Shown: positions 12,180 through 23,929 of the stretch, piece after piece
Layout: the number at the start of each line of letters is the position of its first letter
Position numbering within the stretch: position 1 is the first letter of the stretch
Assembly: GCA_949752795.1 (NCBI GenBank)
Contig: OX457068.1
Location: forward strand, 58,717,582 to 58,781,581
From: Hyperoodon ampullatus
Taxonomy: Eukaryota > Chordata > Mammalia > Artiodactyla > Ziphiidae
Direction of reading: 5' to 3'
DNA length: 64,000 bases
Translations under genes and position numbers: made by a program
Notes under the pieces: model-generated
Database searches by the model: none
The model's input: only the letters and a program-made list of their open reading frames with translations
What the model was told of the DNA's origin: nothing

Positions 12180-14379
12180 AAAAGCAAGACCAGCCAGATG
12201 GATAAAGATGTATGGGTTAATTGCTGAATCTGTATCTCACTTGCATCTTTTGTGTGGCAGATATGAATGGTTTATAGGTAATGGGGTCCTCACAGGAGAG
12301 TTATGGCCTAATGGCCTGACATTTGTAAAGTTGTAAAATGTAGGGGGAGATTTAACAAGCAGAACGAGCTTCCCTCCTGCATATTAATACAATTATGCAC
12401 ACATGAACATGTCTAGGAGTAAATAATATGTTTATAGCATTAGGATTCTCCAAAGGATATTCAGCAGACATTGCAATTTGCATTTTAATTTTCTCACAAG
12501 AAACATTTTCTATTTGTCTTGAAACTTCCAGGAGCTCTAAGCCTTTTTAGCTCTTCCTGTGGTCTCTGCCTTCTTGCTGTGTTATGTAGCAGTGCTGGCA
12601 GGACTAATGGTACACTCAGATTCCAACCTGTACTGTCCAGGATGGAAGCTGGGCTGGAGGGTGGTTCAGACTTTCAAATGTGGAGGTGCTGCTGCCCTGG
12701 GAGGCCAGAGTTTCTGTAAAGCTATTAGATGTGAATGCCCACATCCATATTTCTGACTATCAGTTTGCCTGTAATATTTGGTTTTTCTGTACCTTGCCTA
12801 ACTTCCTTTTCTAAAGTCTTTGGGGGACCCAGAAGTCGGTTAAGATAGCTTAACTCTTGAAATATTTTTATTTAAAGTGTGAGAAGAAAGTAACATTTTG
12901 GGGCCATTAGCAGAAATGAAACAGTTTAAAGAGTCAGTTCTTTCACAGGTACCTGGTTAGGACTTCAGTGTATCCTTCTGGGGGATACAATTCAACCTAC
13001 AACACTTCAGTAATAAAAAGACATTCACCATATACTTCCAGTATGAAAACTAAAAGTTGTGAACAGATGCCCAGGCATTGTGTAGCAGCAGCCCATTTTA
13101 GAGGAGATGGTTATGTAGCTTGCTGAATTTTAAGCTATTTCAGCAGGCATTTTCTTTGTTAGAGAACAGTTGCTTAAAGTCTGAGAAAAAACAGGGTGAA
13201 ATAATTCTCCAGTTCCTGATAAATCTGGACTTCATCCTCAATTTTCACTCTGTCTTTATTTTCATCCCTTAAATGGACATCCTCCCACCTAACTCCCTTG
13301 ACCTCCTACCCCTATTTTGTTTTCATATTTTATTATGAATTTAAATTTCTGGATCTTCCCACTCCCTCAGGAGTAATTTGCCATTGAAAGCCACATTTCT
13401 TGTGAAAAGAAAGACTCTGTCCTTCCTCAAAAAGAAATGTAGGTATTAGTTATCAGTGTACAGATTAAAAAGTCATTTTGAGGTAAGAAACTTGTTCTGC
13501 TGCTCTTATCATCATCACGGATGCCGGATCTGATTAATAAACCTTCATTTGTACCTGGATACCACACTCACAGTTATGTAACCAGACTTTCTTCTTTGCC
13601 TGAATGTCTGAGAGATGTGCTTCCTTTTATCTCATATCTGTTTGAGATAAAACCCAGGATATGCAATGGAAGGAGGGCAAAAGCATAGATGATCCCATAG
13701 TTAGGTGCTTCTAGCTCCCTCTTGTTTCTCAAGACAGCTTTTTTTTTTCTTTTCTTAAAGAACAGTTCTTGTTCCACTCATGGGGTACAACTGGGACATA
13801 TATCCCGGTTGTAAAAGTATATATCCATTGAATGAGCAAAAGCATGGAAGAGAGAGCTGCCTTATTTGCCCTCAAGAATCCTACATGGGGGTTGGTTTAG
13901 GGGAGAGCAGTACATCCTCTCATTCTCTTAAGATTCCATGAAAGCAAAGGCCATTCTGACAAAAGTTCCATATAACAAAGCTGTGTCTTTGTTTCAGAAC
14001 ATAAGCCTACAGTGAAAATTTGCTGATCTGGTTATAATTCACTACAATGAAAATCACAGAACAGATAATCAAAGGATTTTATTCTTAGTTCAGTCCATGA
14101 AGCAGCCAATGTCTATAGCACAAATCTTCTTTTGCTCTTGATGTTGTTTCACCACAACAGTAAAAGATCCTATGGCTCTTCACTGCCCTCCTTTATTTAG
14201 ATATAATATTCATTCTTCTTAACCCCTCACAACCCAGTAGAAAATTTGCCCAAATCCTCTAAAATCACCATCCCCTGCAAAATTGGACTCTTAAATTTGG
14301 TTGCAATAATGTTTATATCTTATTCACTCACATGGAAGCACAAAAATACATTCCTTTTTTTACTCCTTTGTTTTGGGGA
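12180..14379. other. About 2.2 kb without recognisable features
   Basis: Two overlapping plus-strand frames at 12519-12756 (65-66 codons, cysteine-rich in translation) attracted attention. They have no neighbouring exon signals or family resemblance. No repeat signature was secure. Confidence 0.5.
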
Positions 14380-14830
14380 AGCTCCCACTAATGTTCAGGA
14401 CAGTATACACACTAAAGATAGAAACATGAATGTTGGTCCCTGTCTCGCAGGAACTCCCTGTGTGGATCCCTGTCTCTCAGGAGCTCCCTGTGTGAGTGGA
14501 TGGGGTGTGGTGCATAGTATGAGAAAGAAAGATGGAGAGATGAAGTGTAAACAGGATTAAATGAATGGTGTAATGAGCACAGAAAGTAGGGAATAGTCAT
14601 TGTGTACTAAGTGGGTCAAGAATAGCTTCCAGAAGACATAGACATAGACTGAAATGAGTTATGAAGAATACTTTGCATATAACCAAGTCAAACTGTGGAA
14701 TGGAGTTTTGGAAAATAGCACATGCAAAGGGTAGGAAGCTATACTCAGAGGCTGGCAAGTGGTGCAGGCTGGCTGTGAGTAAACAGTAAATGTATTGATT
14801 GATGTTAGGGTGGCCTCATTCTGGTCCAAT
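14380..14830 (-). repeat. L2 LINE 3' region, antisense
   Basis: 'gttcaggacagtatacac' through 'ggtccctgtctcgcaggaac' and 'aatagcacatgcaaaggg' near 14713 match the reverse-complement L2 3' region. A local 30-bp tandem duplication lies inside it. Confidence 0.55.
14437..14496. repeat. 30-bp tandem duplication (two units)
   Basis: The unit TCCCTGTCTCGCAGGAACTC plus CCTGTGTGGA at 14437-14466 is repeated at 14467-14496 with a few substitutions. The plus-strand frame through it would encode a repeated PCLxGxPC peptide, but the frame overlaps an L2 relic. Confidence 0.8.
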
Positions 14831-15667
14831 TCTAGCTTAACAAAAGAATGTGAATGCCCAGTGGGGTTCATTAAAACGGGTGTGAAATATGTTGCATGCA
14901 GAAATGTGAACATACATTATGGAAGGTTGCAGTACATTCACATATTTAAAAAATAGAAAGAAAAAGCTGGTCTTCTGTGATGAGCTATGTCACTTCCTTC
15001 CATTTAACATGATTAAAGGCAATATCTAATAGTTCCACAGAGCTTTCTGTGCTGATCCATACCTCCTTGGTAGCAACCATCTCCTTTTATTCTACATATT
15101 ATGGTACAAGACAAAACAGCAATATGACAGCAGCTATAAAAGAGAATCTGGGAAAAAAATAAAATCACACAATACTGTGATTATTTGAATTCAGGACTGT
15201 GAGGCACATTCTATACAGATGTGTTCCTCTTTTTTTCTCTCTGTGAGAAGTCCCTGTATGTCCAGTTAACAAATGGATATACTTGGGTGCTCTTGGGTGC
15301 TGTCTGCTGCCAGCGCTGTGCTCTGCCTCTAAGTTCAAGACTGAATTGCCAGCAGCTTGATCTTTCCACTGCCCACTGTGTCTCTCATCTTTGGGCCATG
15401 AGAATGAAATTCAGGGGTGTGTGTTTGTGTGTAGAGGGTGAGGACAGAGAACCCCAGAGGCTTATTACCAAATGAACCTGAAGAGGAGGTCTGTGTTTAA
15501 TTGTCCTTGTAGAGTGAGTCGGCCAGCCTTAGACCTGCTGGGTGGAAAAAAAATAGAGTGTGAGAGGTGGCATGAGGGGTGCTGGGAATCTTCAGAGAAG
15601 CACTTTGAAGGTTAAAATAAAATACCCTCTTCATAAATCAGAGAAAAGGCCACCTAATGTGTAGATA
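14831..15667. other. No recognisable feature
   Basis: An 84-codon plus-strand frame at 15221-15475 has no recognisable family. No repeats are identified with confidence. Confidence 0.45.
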
Positions 15668-15704
15668 CAGTTGTGGTTTTTTTGTTTTTGTTTTTGTTTT
15701 TGAT
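15668..15704. repeat. (TTTTTG)n microsatellite
   Basis: A TGGT start is followed by T-runs separated by single G residues, with a period of six bases. Confidence 0.8.
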
Positions 15705-15819
15705 TGTTTTGGTATTAACTTTGCCTTGTATATTTGGGAAGTTTCTGAAGAAAATACCTTCCAGAGGCATATGTGTATAAATATTTAATAGATATGTCCA
15801 AGTTTTCAATTCAGGTTCA

Positions 15820-15965
15820 TTCAAAATTATATGTGCTTATTAAACTTCTGCTATGTGTTCTTCATTACACTGATGGAGATACAAGAGGAGAAGGTGCTGA
15901 GCTTATACTCTTGTTGGGAAAAATGAGAGTGCACACAGGCAAGTGTATATTTGACAGTGTGGTTA
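15820..15965 (-). repeat. L2 LINE fragment, antisense
   Basis: 'gcttattaaacttctgcta' followed by 'tgtgttcttcattacactga' and 'ggagatacaagaggag' is a diverged reverse-complement L2 3' end. Confidence 0.5.
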
Positions 15966-16689
15966 GTAAATTCAGTTCAGTGCTCCCTCAATAAATTTGT
16001 ATTATTTAAGTTTTAACTCTAAGTGCAATGTAAGGAAGAACATGATCTTTGCCACTTTCCACCTGGTTTCTTGAGACTCTTTGAGCCTACATTTCTTCAT
16101 TTGTACATGATAGAAAGCATTTCATCATATTCTAATATGATGGTGGCAACTGGTTCAACACACATCACAAAATTGGGCAATTGATAAATACTAGTTTTTT
16201 TTCCTTGCTCTGTGACTAAGTCCCTGCATGGAACTCTAAACTTCCAGGGACTGAATTTCTTGACCTGAGCCCCAGTCTTCCTGGGAACAGGCTTCTAATA
16301 GAGACAGTTCCACTGCTGTAGAGTCACTGCCCTGCTTTAGCTTCTATGCGAAGAGACATACTGAACCTTAGAATCAGTGGAGAAGGGGTATAACGTCCCA
16401 GGGTCACCATTTGCCTCCACTACTTGACATGTGCATCTGGAAAGTCCTGATTCATGGTCTCTGTTATTCCACATGATTTCCTTCTTCCAAGATACCCACT
16501 TCTAGAAGATGCTCCTGATTAATGCTCTTTCTTGTTGCCCATCATTTCAACCCTAACACTGGCAATTCAATGGTTTGTCTTTTTATATCTTTGTTTACAT
16601 TCACAGATGAGTTTATTACTAGCTCACACTTTCACGTGTGTGTGTGCATGTAACATAGAATAATAGTACTAGTAATATTGTCATTTGTT
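15966..16689. other. No recognisable feature
   Basis: No open frame of note. The stretch near 16440-16570 may be another very old repeat, but I cannot support a name. Confidence 0.4.
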
Positions 16690-16900
16690 TATGGACCACT
16701 TTGAAATTTTCAATATACTTATGTTTCCACTATCTCACTTATTCTTATAATGCCTTTAAGAAGTGGGAGATCAGTTAGAATTGTATTCAACTATAGAAAA
16801 TGATGCAGCAGCTCAGATAAGTGAAGTTATTTGTCCAAGGTCACACAGCTAGACTCAGAGTTTAGATTCCAGATCTAATCATTCCAAATTTAATGTCTCT
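16690..16900 (-). repeat. MIR SINE, antisense
   Basis: 'ctatctcacttattcttata', 'taagtgaagttatttgtcca' and 'aggtcacacagctagac' are the reverse complement of the MIR 3' region and conserved core. Confidence 0.7.
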
Positions 16901-17189
16901 TTTCTGCACAATTATGTAATTTATTAAAATAATTTTCAATAAGGTTTTATTAGATAGAATAGGTCAACTTCTTTGGGGATGCTCACCTTTTAATGAAGAC
17001 TTTGGGTGCTTTACACCAAGGGAGTCATTTCACATGTAAAATGTTCCAGACGTGATAGCAACCCATAAATGGGATAATGACAATGGAGGGTCCTGTCCTC
17101 ATACACTTGGTCTGTTGCTTATGCCACTACTAGTCCTGCTTATAATATAAGCTGATTTCAATCATGTGTTCATAAATATTCCATAAAAG

Positions 17190-17350
17190 AGTATACTATG
17201 TGCTAGATTTATAGGCAGGATTTCAGTTAATCTTCATAAGTAATTTACATGCATGATTTTAGTTAAAGTAGCTCTGTGAGGTTTATTAGTATCTCCATTT
17301 TTAAAGTGAGAAAACTGAGACTGAGAAATGTTAATTAATCAGACATCAAG
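17190..17350 (-). repeat. MIR SINE, antisense
   Basis: 'tactatgtgctagatttata', 'ttcagttaatcttcataag' and 'gtgagaaaactgagactgag' follow the reverse-complement MIR order. Confidence 0.6.
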
Positions 17351-17981
17351 CAGCTGACATTAATCTTTACATACAAGTTTGACTTAATCAATGCACATAC
17401 ATGCTTGTTATACTTCTGGCCTCAGTTCTCACTTCAGTAATTAGCAGCAGCCCAGAGCTGGGGTACATTGTTTAAGGCTGTTTCAGAATCATAGTCATCC
17501 CAGCCTCTCTGCTAACATTCCCTTATTTCCTGTTGTCTTTCTCTATTGTCACCTGATGCAGCCATTAGTCCCTGTGCTAGGAGCCCCCTGACCGCTTCAG
17601 AAGTGCTGCATGATGACCTTGTCTCCTGGGACTGCCACAGCCTGCTCTGTGATGGGATCCCCCACTTACTTCAGTCCTACTTTCCCAGTCCCAAAGCAGA
17701 ACATGAGGCACCTGGAACCGTTTAATGTCTGGTGCACTTTACTCTGAGGTCAAACTGCTAGCCACAGCTGAGTGGTTCTTTTTGGCAGCAGCTCCTACAA
17801 CCAACTTCATGCCTCCCCAATACTCTCAGCTTTTGCTATAATTAAAGCCATCCTTTTTTTATGTAAAAAAAAAGGTGACATCCTCATGGCAGAGTCTGTC
17901 TCTGACTTAACCAAATGAGACAACCTCTAACTAGAGGGCAGGACTTACATGGATTGCTCAGCTGCAGTGCTCAATTAGTCT

Positions 17982-17985
<4 letters not shown>
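17351..17985. other. No recognisable feature
   Basis: A moderately GC-richer patch lies at about 17440-17800. No coding frame or repeat is recognised. Confidence 0.45.

Positions 17986-18042
<57 letters not shown>
17986..18042. repeat. (TA)n microsatellite, about 57 bp
   Basis: An uninterrupted TA dinucleotide run of roughly 28 units. Such long pure runs are usually length-polymorphic. Confidence 0.97.
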
Positions 18043-18047
<5 letters not shown>

Positions 18048-18408
18048 TTTCCCCTCTATTTTCTCCTAACACACTGTCAAACATGTCAAACACAGAGCAG
18101 CTTTCTGATGTGGACACTGGCTCATTAGGCCCCAGCTGAGATCATTAAATTCTTTAAGGCCAATGGAAAGGGCAAATTTATACTTCCTTTGATAGAGCTC
18201 ATCTTAAATTTCCTCCCTATTGTGAGATGGATAGTTGGTGATGAATCAGTGATATTTCAGACCCCACTGGGAGCAGACTGGCTATTCATAGGACTGAGAT
18301 TCCTAGGATAGAACAGAAAATAAGGAGCCATTGAATGAGCATACATTGCTGGTGTTGCCTCCTGCCATGGGCTAATTTTAATGACATTATTCTTTTCCTG
18401 TAAGACAG

Positions 18409-18598
18409 CGTTTCTCTATCTTGGAACTACTGACATTTGGGGTCAGGTAATTTTTTATTGTGGGTAGCTGTCCTATGCATTGTAAGATGTTAACAACATG
18501 CCTGGCTTCTAGCCAGTAGACTCCAGTGACACACCCTTTAAGTGGTGAAAACTAAAAATATCACATGGGACAAAATCACATCCAGTTGAAAAATAATG
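18409..18598 (-). repeat. Ancient MER-type DNA transposon relic, copy 1
   Basis: 'cagcgtttctctatcttgga', 'ctactgacatttggggtcag' and 'gtagctgtcctatgcattgt' match a common mammalian non-autonomous DNA element of MER type (hAT-like) of about 200 bp. A second copy lies in the opposite orientation at 33215-33420. Strand is assigned only relative to that copy, and the exact family name is not certain. Confidence 0.6.
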
Positions 18599-21249
18599 TT
18601 TTAAGATATTCCAGGAGTTTGTCTCCCGCAAGTCAGCTCTTTAGAGAGAATCCAACCAGAAATCTAAGTTATAAGATAGTGGGCATAAAAGCATTTGATA
18701 GTTGTCACTAATATGGCCAGACGGCAAAAGTGTGAAAAGGGGAAAGTGTGTTTACAATGGCTTCCAAATTCTGTTTTGTTTACCGTTCCTTCCACTCCTA
18801 AACCCCTTTCTATGCTGCTCACTGATATTTAGTGTTCAACTTCTATCTTGTAACATGTAAGAGTCCTATTATAGGTTGGACCAAAGTTGGATCTCCTGGT
18901 GACTCCATACATTCTCATGGTTTTACTTTTCTTTCCAGAATACCTATGAAACATTACTTTTATGTGTTTTATTTTCCAAGGATTTTGTAGGCTAGAGAAA
19001 CAATGCACATACTCATAATCTTGTATTAATAGTTAAAAACCCTTCAAAATTTTTGTATATACATATATGTATGCTTTCAGTATATAACAACTAAAGAAAT
19101 GAATCATGAGGGATTTAGACATTATAATAGGATTTCAGAGCAGTTATAAAATTAGAAAGTCTTCAAATCACACCTCTACCTAATTATGAGCCTAGCCTTG
19201 GTTCTCAGAGTTCAGAATTGGGGTGTCTTGAATGGAGAGAATTTCTTTACTTATGATCCTATGGGAGAGTTTTCTTCAAACTGTCTTCTGAAATATCTAT
19301 AATTTTTTTTTAAAATGTGTGCCCTCAATGTATGTATTATTTATAAATAAGTGAACTTTAAAATCCTACTAAATATTGTTTTTTTTAAATAGATACATTT
19401 ATAATTTGAAATTATATTTTCTTTCTATATTACCACAAAGTCATTTTATTACTCTAAGGCAGGTTGGATCCATATCCTGGAAACCAATTCTTAGTCTTCC
19501 ATGGATGAGCCTCAGGGGACTTGAATCTGGACACATAGTTTTGTGATCTTGGACATATGGTGTACTTTTCTGCAGAGAGGTCCACAGGGTTCATAAATTT
19601 TAAAAAGAGGTCCTTAATCCAAAAGATGGTAAGAACCATATGGTAGTCTTTGAGAGTAATCAAACATTCATACAGTGAGCTGTGATAGTCTATGCCTTTT
19701 TATGAGGATGCAAGGATACAGAGCAGCCTTCTCTCTAAATACTTGTCCTTCTTTGTTCCTTGATCCTAAATCAGTGGAGTTTTCTCAGTCTCCACCATCC
19801 CTCTGTGGCAATCATGAGCTAAATCTTTGAATTTTAATTTTTCAAATAAATAATAACCTGGATTTAGAGCTAGAAGGGATTTTAGAGATCCTATCATCTT
19901 CCTTTCTGTTTTTAGAGATGATAATAGCAGAGCACCCATGATCATCCAGGTCTTCTCTTTATGTCCCTATGTGCCACATAGCTACTCCCTGAAGGTTATT
20001 TTTATAGTTAATTCATGGTACAACAGTTTTAATATTAAAAAACAAAAAAAATTACAATAAATCAAGGACATCTAGTATGTAAAAGTTAGCAATATTTAAC
20101 ACATTTCTAGAATTCATCTTGACTCTCACTCAGATCTGGGCAACCAGGCAGAGCCACTGAAACAACATCCTCATCATTAAGATGGATGCAAGTGTTTGAG
20201 AGGAAACAAATTGAGAGGGTGAGTAAACCTACAGTATCTTGAGGAACTAAGGGAACCCTATTTCTTTCAGTCTGTGATGCGGCTGTTTAGGGATGTCACT
20301 GGGAGTGTGTGCATACACATCTCACATAAATATGTACTAATATATCAGAATGTTTTTAAAGTTAAAAGAAATGGGGAAGAGCATAAATAACAGTGCCTTT
20401 TCCTGGACACTGTCATTGCATAATCATATGACCTGGACCAGAAAGAATTTCTGCTTGTTTCTGAGGCCAGTCCCTCATCTCTAATGTTTCAATCTCTGTC
20501 CTCACAGTAGGAGACTGTGGTTGCTGTTGTATCTGCTTCTCCCCTGGGGCAGGAAATTTGGTGGTGATATGTGTGATCATGCATCACGGCTGTGCTACAC
20601 TTCACTCTGCTCAGAGGACCATTGCCCCACATTGCTACTGCTGGTCCAGACGTCCCCTCCTGGGGCTCAGAGCTCATGCTTTCCTTCTTCCTTACAGCAC
20701 TGCTCATGCTTAGGGCAAACTAGGGACCACTGTGGGTAGCACTTTTCTTATTGTACTCCCAGGAGCCTCCATCAGGCCATGATACTCTTATCTGATGTAC
20801 ATTGGGATTCTGAGTGAGCTCGTCCAAAGTCTGAAAACTAGTGATTTAGTGCACTATGCTCATTACCCAGAGAGGGACAGTGATTTGCCTATAGTCTCTT
20901 CTTATGGTCACTCCTTTATAGTCACAGGGAATTCAAGTTCAGCTTCCCATTAGGTCTTTATTCTGTTAATCCCCACAGCCTTTCCCTGTATTTTCCTATT
21001 TAAATTTGAAGCAAAAGAGTGGGTTTATATCCCAGATGTCCAATCCTGGATTCCATAATGAGAAGACATGAAGTAGATCTGAATCTGGACCTCAGCCTGG
21101 AACCAAGTCCAGCAAATGCTAGCAGGATTTAGCAGAGTGAAGCCAAGCAGTAACAAGCCTAAGGATCCATGTGCAAGAAACAAATGTTTATTGTTATAAG
21201 CCTTGAATTTTTTTCTTCTTCTTTTTTTTTTAATGTAACATAACATCCA
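18599..21249. other. About 2.6 kb without recognisable genes
   Basis: The stretch near 19560-19640 ('ggttcataaattttaaaaag' then 'aggtccttaatccaaaag') vaguely recalls another old DNA transposon. The opposing 72-codon frames at 20489-20739 are mirror frames of the same GC-richer patch. Nothing here supports a gene. Confidence 0.45.
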
Positions 21250-21360
21250 TGAAAGCTGACTAATATAAGCACTTACTGTATGTCAGACAGTGTTCTGAAT
21301 GGTGGAGATTCAGTATTGAACAAAACAATCAAATTTCTCCCCCAGGGAAATCATATTCTC
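21250..21360 (-). repeat. L2 LINE 3' end fragment, antisense
   Basis: 'aagcacttactgtatgtcag' followed by 'acagtgttctgaatggtgg' and 'attgaacaaaacaatc' is the reverse-complement L2 3' terminus. Confidence 0.65.
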
Positions 21361-21373
21361 CCTCTCTCATTTC

Positions 21374-21395
21374 TGTGTGTGTGTGTGTGTGTGTT
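21374..21395. repeat. (TG)n microsatellite
   Basis: About eleven TG units, followed by a degenerate TG/TA tail to about 21410. Confidence 0.9.
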
Positions 21396-22194
21396 TATGT
21401 GTATGTGTAGCATAATATATGTTCATAAGTGAGTGTTTTCTATATAATGAATGGATATGAATTTGTTCAAATGCCTGTGGGCATGTAAGAAACTATGTTA
21501 AATCATATGTCAGGAGTAGTTGACTCAGGGTAGGGGAGGGAAAACAGTAACTGAAATACAAAATACGTTTCTAACCATGTCAGCCAACCTCCAAAACTTG
21601 TGCTCTTCCCTCTACACTACACAGTTTGCACTGCTGTCTTTTTACACTCTTCTGACTTAGGACCCTACTCAACCAATCTCCCAGGTCAGGGAAACAATAA
21701 AGTTTTTCCCATTGAAGATGTTCAAGAAGTGTCCCTCCCTTTTCCACATGGCAGCAGGAGCAACAGGGTCAGCTCACAGTAAAGAAGAGCAGGAACAGCC
21801 TCCACCTAAGGGTAAAATGCTCTCATGTTGGTTGCCCCACTTGTAGTAGCCTGGATTATCAGAATTGATGTTTCATTACCAGGTAGAAGAAAAACTTTTT
21901 GCCTTATACAAGTGTCAACTTAATAAGGTCTTAACACAGAGATGAGGAATTTCGTTCCCAGGAAGCTGGTAAATGTGCATAATTGTGTGTCCCTGAGAAC
22001 AGTTGTAGGTCATGCAATGCCCTTCTATTGATTAAGCAGGTTTCAGTCTACTTGTCTTTATTTACACAGTTTCAGAATTGCCACATCACCCATAGTATTG
22101 CAATCATGTGTGCCCTTATAGGTTTACTAGTAACAATTATGTAAATACATTTTCTATAGCTTGAATTCTATCTTTCTCACACTTCAATATACTC
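21396..22194. other. No recognisable feature
   Basis: No repeat or coding signature is secure. Confidence 0.45.
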
Positions 22195-22240
22195 AAAACA
22201 CATGCACACACGTGTTTATCTCTGTAAAGCACACTATACT

Positions 22241-22526
22241 TTTTTTTTTTTTTTAATTTTAGTTTTGGCTGTGTTGGATCTTCGTTTCTGTGCGTGGGCT
22301 TTCTCTAGTTGCAGCGAACGGGGCCACTCTTCATCGTGGTGCGCGGGCCTCTCACTGTTGCGTCCTCTCTTGTTGCGGAGCACAGGCTCCAGACGCGCAG
22401 CTCAGTAGTTGTGGCTCACGGGCCCAGTTGCTCCGCGGCATGTGGGATCTCTCCAGACCAGGGCTCGAACCCGTGTCCCCTGCATTGGCAGGCAGATTCT
22501 CAACCACTGCGCCACTAGGGAAGCCC
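22241..22526 (-). mobile_element. CHR-type SINE, longer form, antisense, with TSD
   Basis: At about 286 bp this copy is longer than the others because it keeps an extra internal segment ('gtgttggatcttcgtttctg' and 'tgcgtgggctttctctag') next to its T-rich tail. The head on the minus strand begins GGGCTTCCCTAGTGGCGCAG. Target duplications are CACACTATACT (22230-22240) and CACGCTATACT (22527-22537), with one mismatch. The longer body suggests an older CHR subfamily than the short copies. Three overlapping frames of 60-96 codons here are SINE translations. Confidence 0.93.
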
Positions 22527-22537
22527 CACGCTATACT

Positions 22538-22690
22538 TTTTGACCATTTTTACACAGATTACTTCATTTCATCTTCATAGCAGCCTTGTCATGTCGGTTG
22601 AACAGGAGTTGTTTCGCAATTCATTAATGAGCCCAGAAAGTTCCAGTAGCTGGCCAGGCGTGACACAGCTTCAAAAAGAAACCTGTTTTC
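22538..22690 (-). repeat. MIR SINE fragment, antisense, flanking the SINE
   Basis: 'attacttcatttcatcttca', 'tagcagccttgtcatgtcgg' and 'ccaggcgtgacacagcttc' resemble the reverse-complement MIR 3' half. Its left end was probably separated by the SINE at 22241-22526. Confidence 0.5.
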
Positions 22691-22939
22691 CAACCCCACT
22701 GTCTGGTATTCTTACCATTTAAGAATGCTTAGCAACCGCTTCTTATTCCATTTTATGAATATCTGAAGACTTTAACGTTTTTTAAACCACAGCTTCCTAA
22801 AAGGAAGAGAGAATTGTTGTTTTATAGGTAAAGAGCACTGCAGAACAGCCTCTCCTATTAGGGCCAGGAAGTATGAACTTGGTCAGGGTCTAAAATAAGA
22901 AAACAGAAAGGATGAAACCCCAGTCTGTAGGGTGGCAGG

Positions 22940-23045
22940 CTAGTCATACATTTTTATTGTGGGTGCCTAGTGTAGAACCAGGCCCAGAGTGAATAATTAC
23001 CACGTTTCTATTGAGTGAGTGAATAAGTGTATGAATAAGTTTTCT
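22940..23045 (+). repeat. L2 LINE 3' end, sense
   Basis: 'tgcctagtgtagaaccagg' and 'cccagagtgaataattacc' with a terminal 'attgagtgagtgaataag' match the L2 sense terminus. Confidence 0.5.
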
Positions 23046-23189
23046 AATCTAACAACACATTGCTGTAACCAAATCCAATCTAAGCCTTATGGGGTGCATA
23101 CCTAAGAAAAGAATGTGTTATTTGAAATAGGGCAAATGCCCTTTTCTAGAAACACAAATATCTCCAAGGAGTAATCCCAACCAGCCTCT

Positions 23190-23470
23190 CTACTTCCTCA
23201 CACTCTCTCCCCAGCATCTGACAATCTGTTGAAATGCCATTTCTATGGTCAGTGGTGACTTTTCTCTCTTTGGGGTCTCTTTGATCTGTCTTCTCCTCTC
23301 CAGCCCCATTACTACCACCCAAGTTCAATCCTTCATTAGGACACACCTGAACTACTGCTGTGGCATGACTTAACCACACAGCCTGCCAGAGCTTGTGAAC
23401 TACTTCCCAATGATGAAGGTTGCACTTTACTATCTGTTCATTGGGATATAACATTTTTGCCTTCTCTGAA
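23190..23470 (+). repeat. L2 LINE, RT C-terminal region, sense, degraded
   Basis: 'ccaagttcaatccttcatta' followed by 'ggacacacctgaactactgc' resembles the L2 segment encoding the end of reverse transcriptase. The 109-codon minus-strand frame at 23146-23475 is its antisense shadow. Confidence 0.5.
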
Positions 23471-23739
23471 CTCATTTGTTAGACATTGTTCAATCTACAG
23501 ATTATACTGGTCTGCATTTGCTAAACCTCTTTAGTGATTCTGAATTTACTAGAGCAAATGAGAAGGAGAGCAAGTCAGAATGTTTTGATGCCAGTCTTGG
23601 TTCCCACCATTTACTAGACATTGGTCTATGTACAGCCAATGAATCTCTCAGAAAAATTGAAGATCAGGTTTGTGGTATAGGAAAAAGTATCCAAGACTTT
23701 TAAAAATGTAAAACTCCTTTTAAATGTAAAATAAAAGTT

Positions 23740-23880
23740 ACTATCTATTGAACATCTATGTATATGGCAGGGAATTGTGGTTTTTTAAACTATAATCCTT
23801 ATAAAATCATAAAGTGAGATTTCCATTTTACAGATGAGGAAACAGAGCTCTTTCACAGAGTGTTCACCCAACTCTAGAAT
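23740..23880 (-). repeat. MIR SINE, antisense
   Basis: 'ctattgaacatctatgtata' and 'atttccattttacagatgag' followed by 'gaaacagagctc' are reverse-complement MIR. Confidence 0.65.
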
Positions 23881-23929
23881 ATTTGGTTGTAGTGATCATG
23901 ATCTTCCATTTGTTGAAAATATGATTCTT

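Noticed and set aside
12519..12756. Cysteine-rich small protein in two overlapping frames
   Set aside because: The two frames compete, there is no recognisable family, and no splice or promoter context is visible.
23146..23475. 109-codon minus-strand frame resembling a small acidic protein
   Set aside because: The plus strand in the same place resembles the L2 reverse transcriptase end, so this is likely its antisense shadow.
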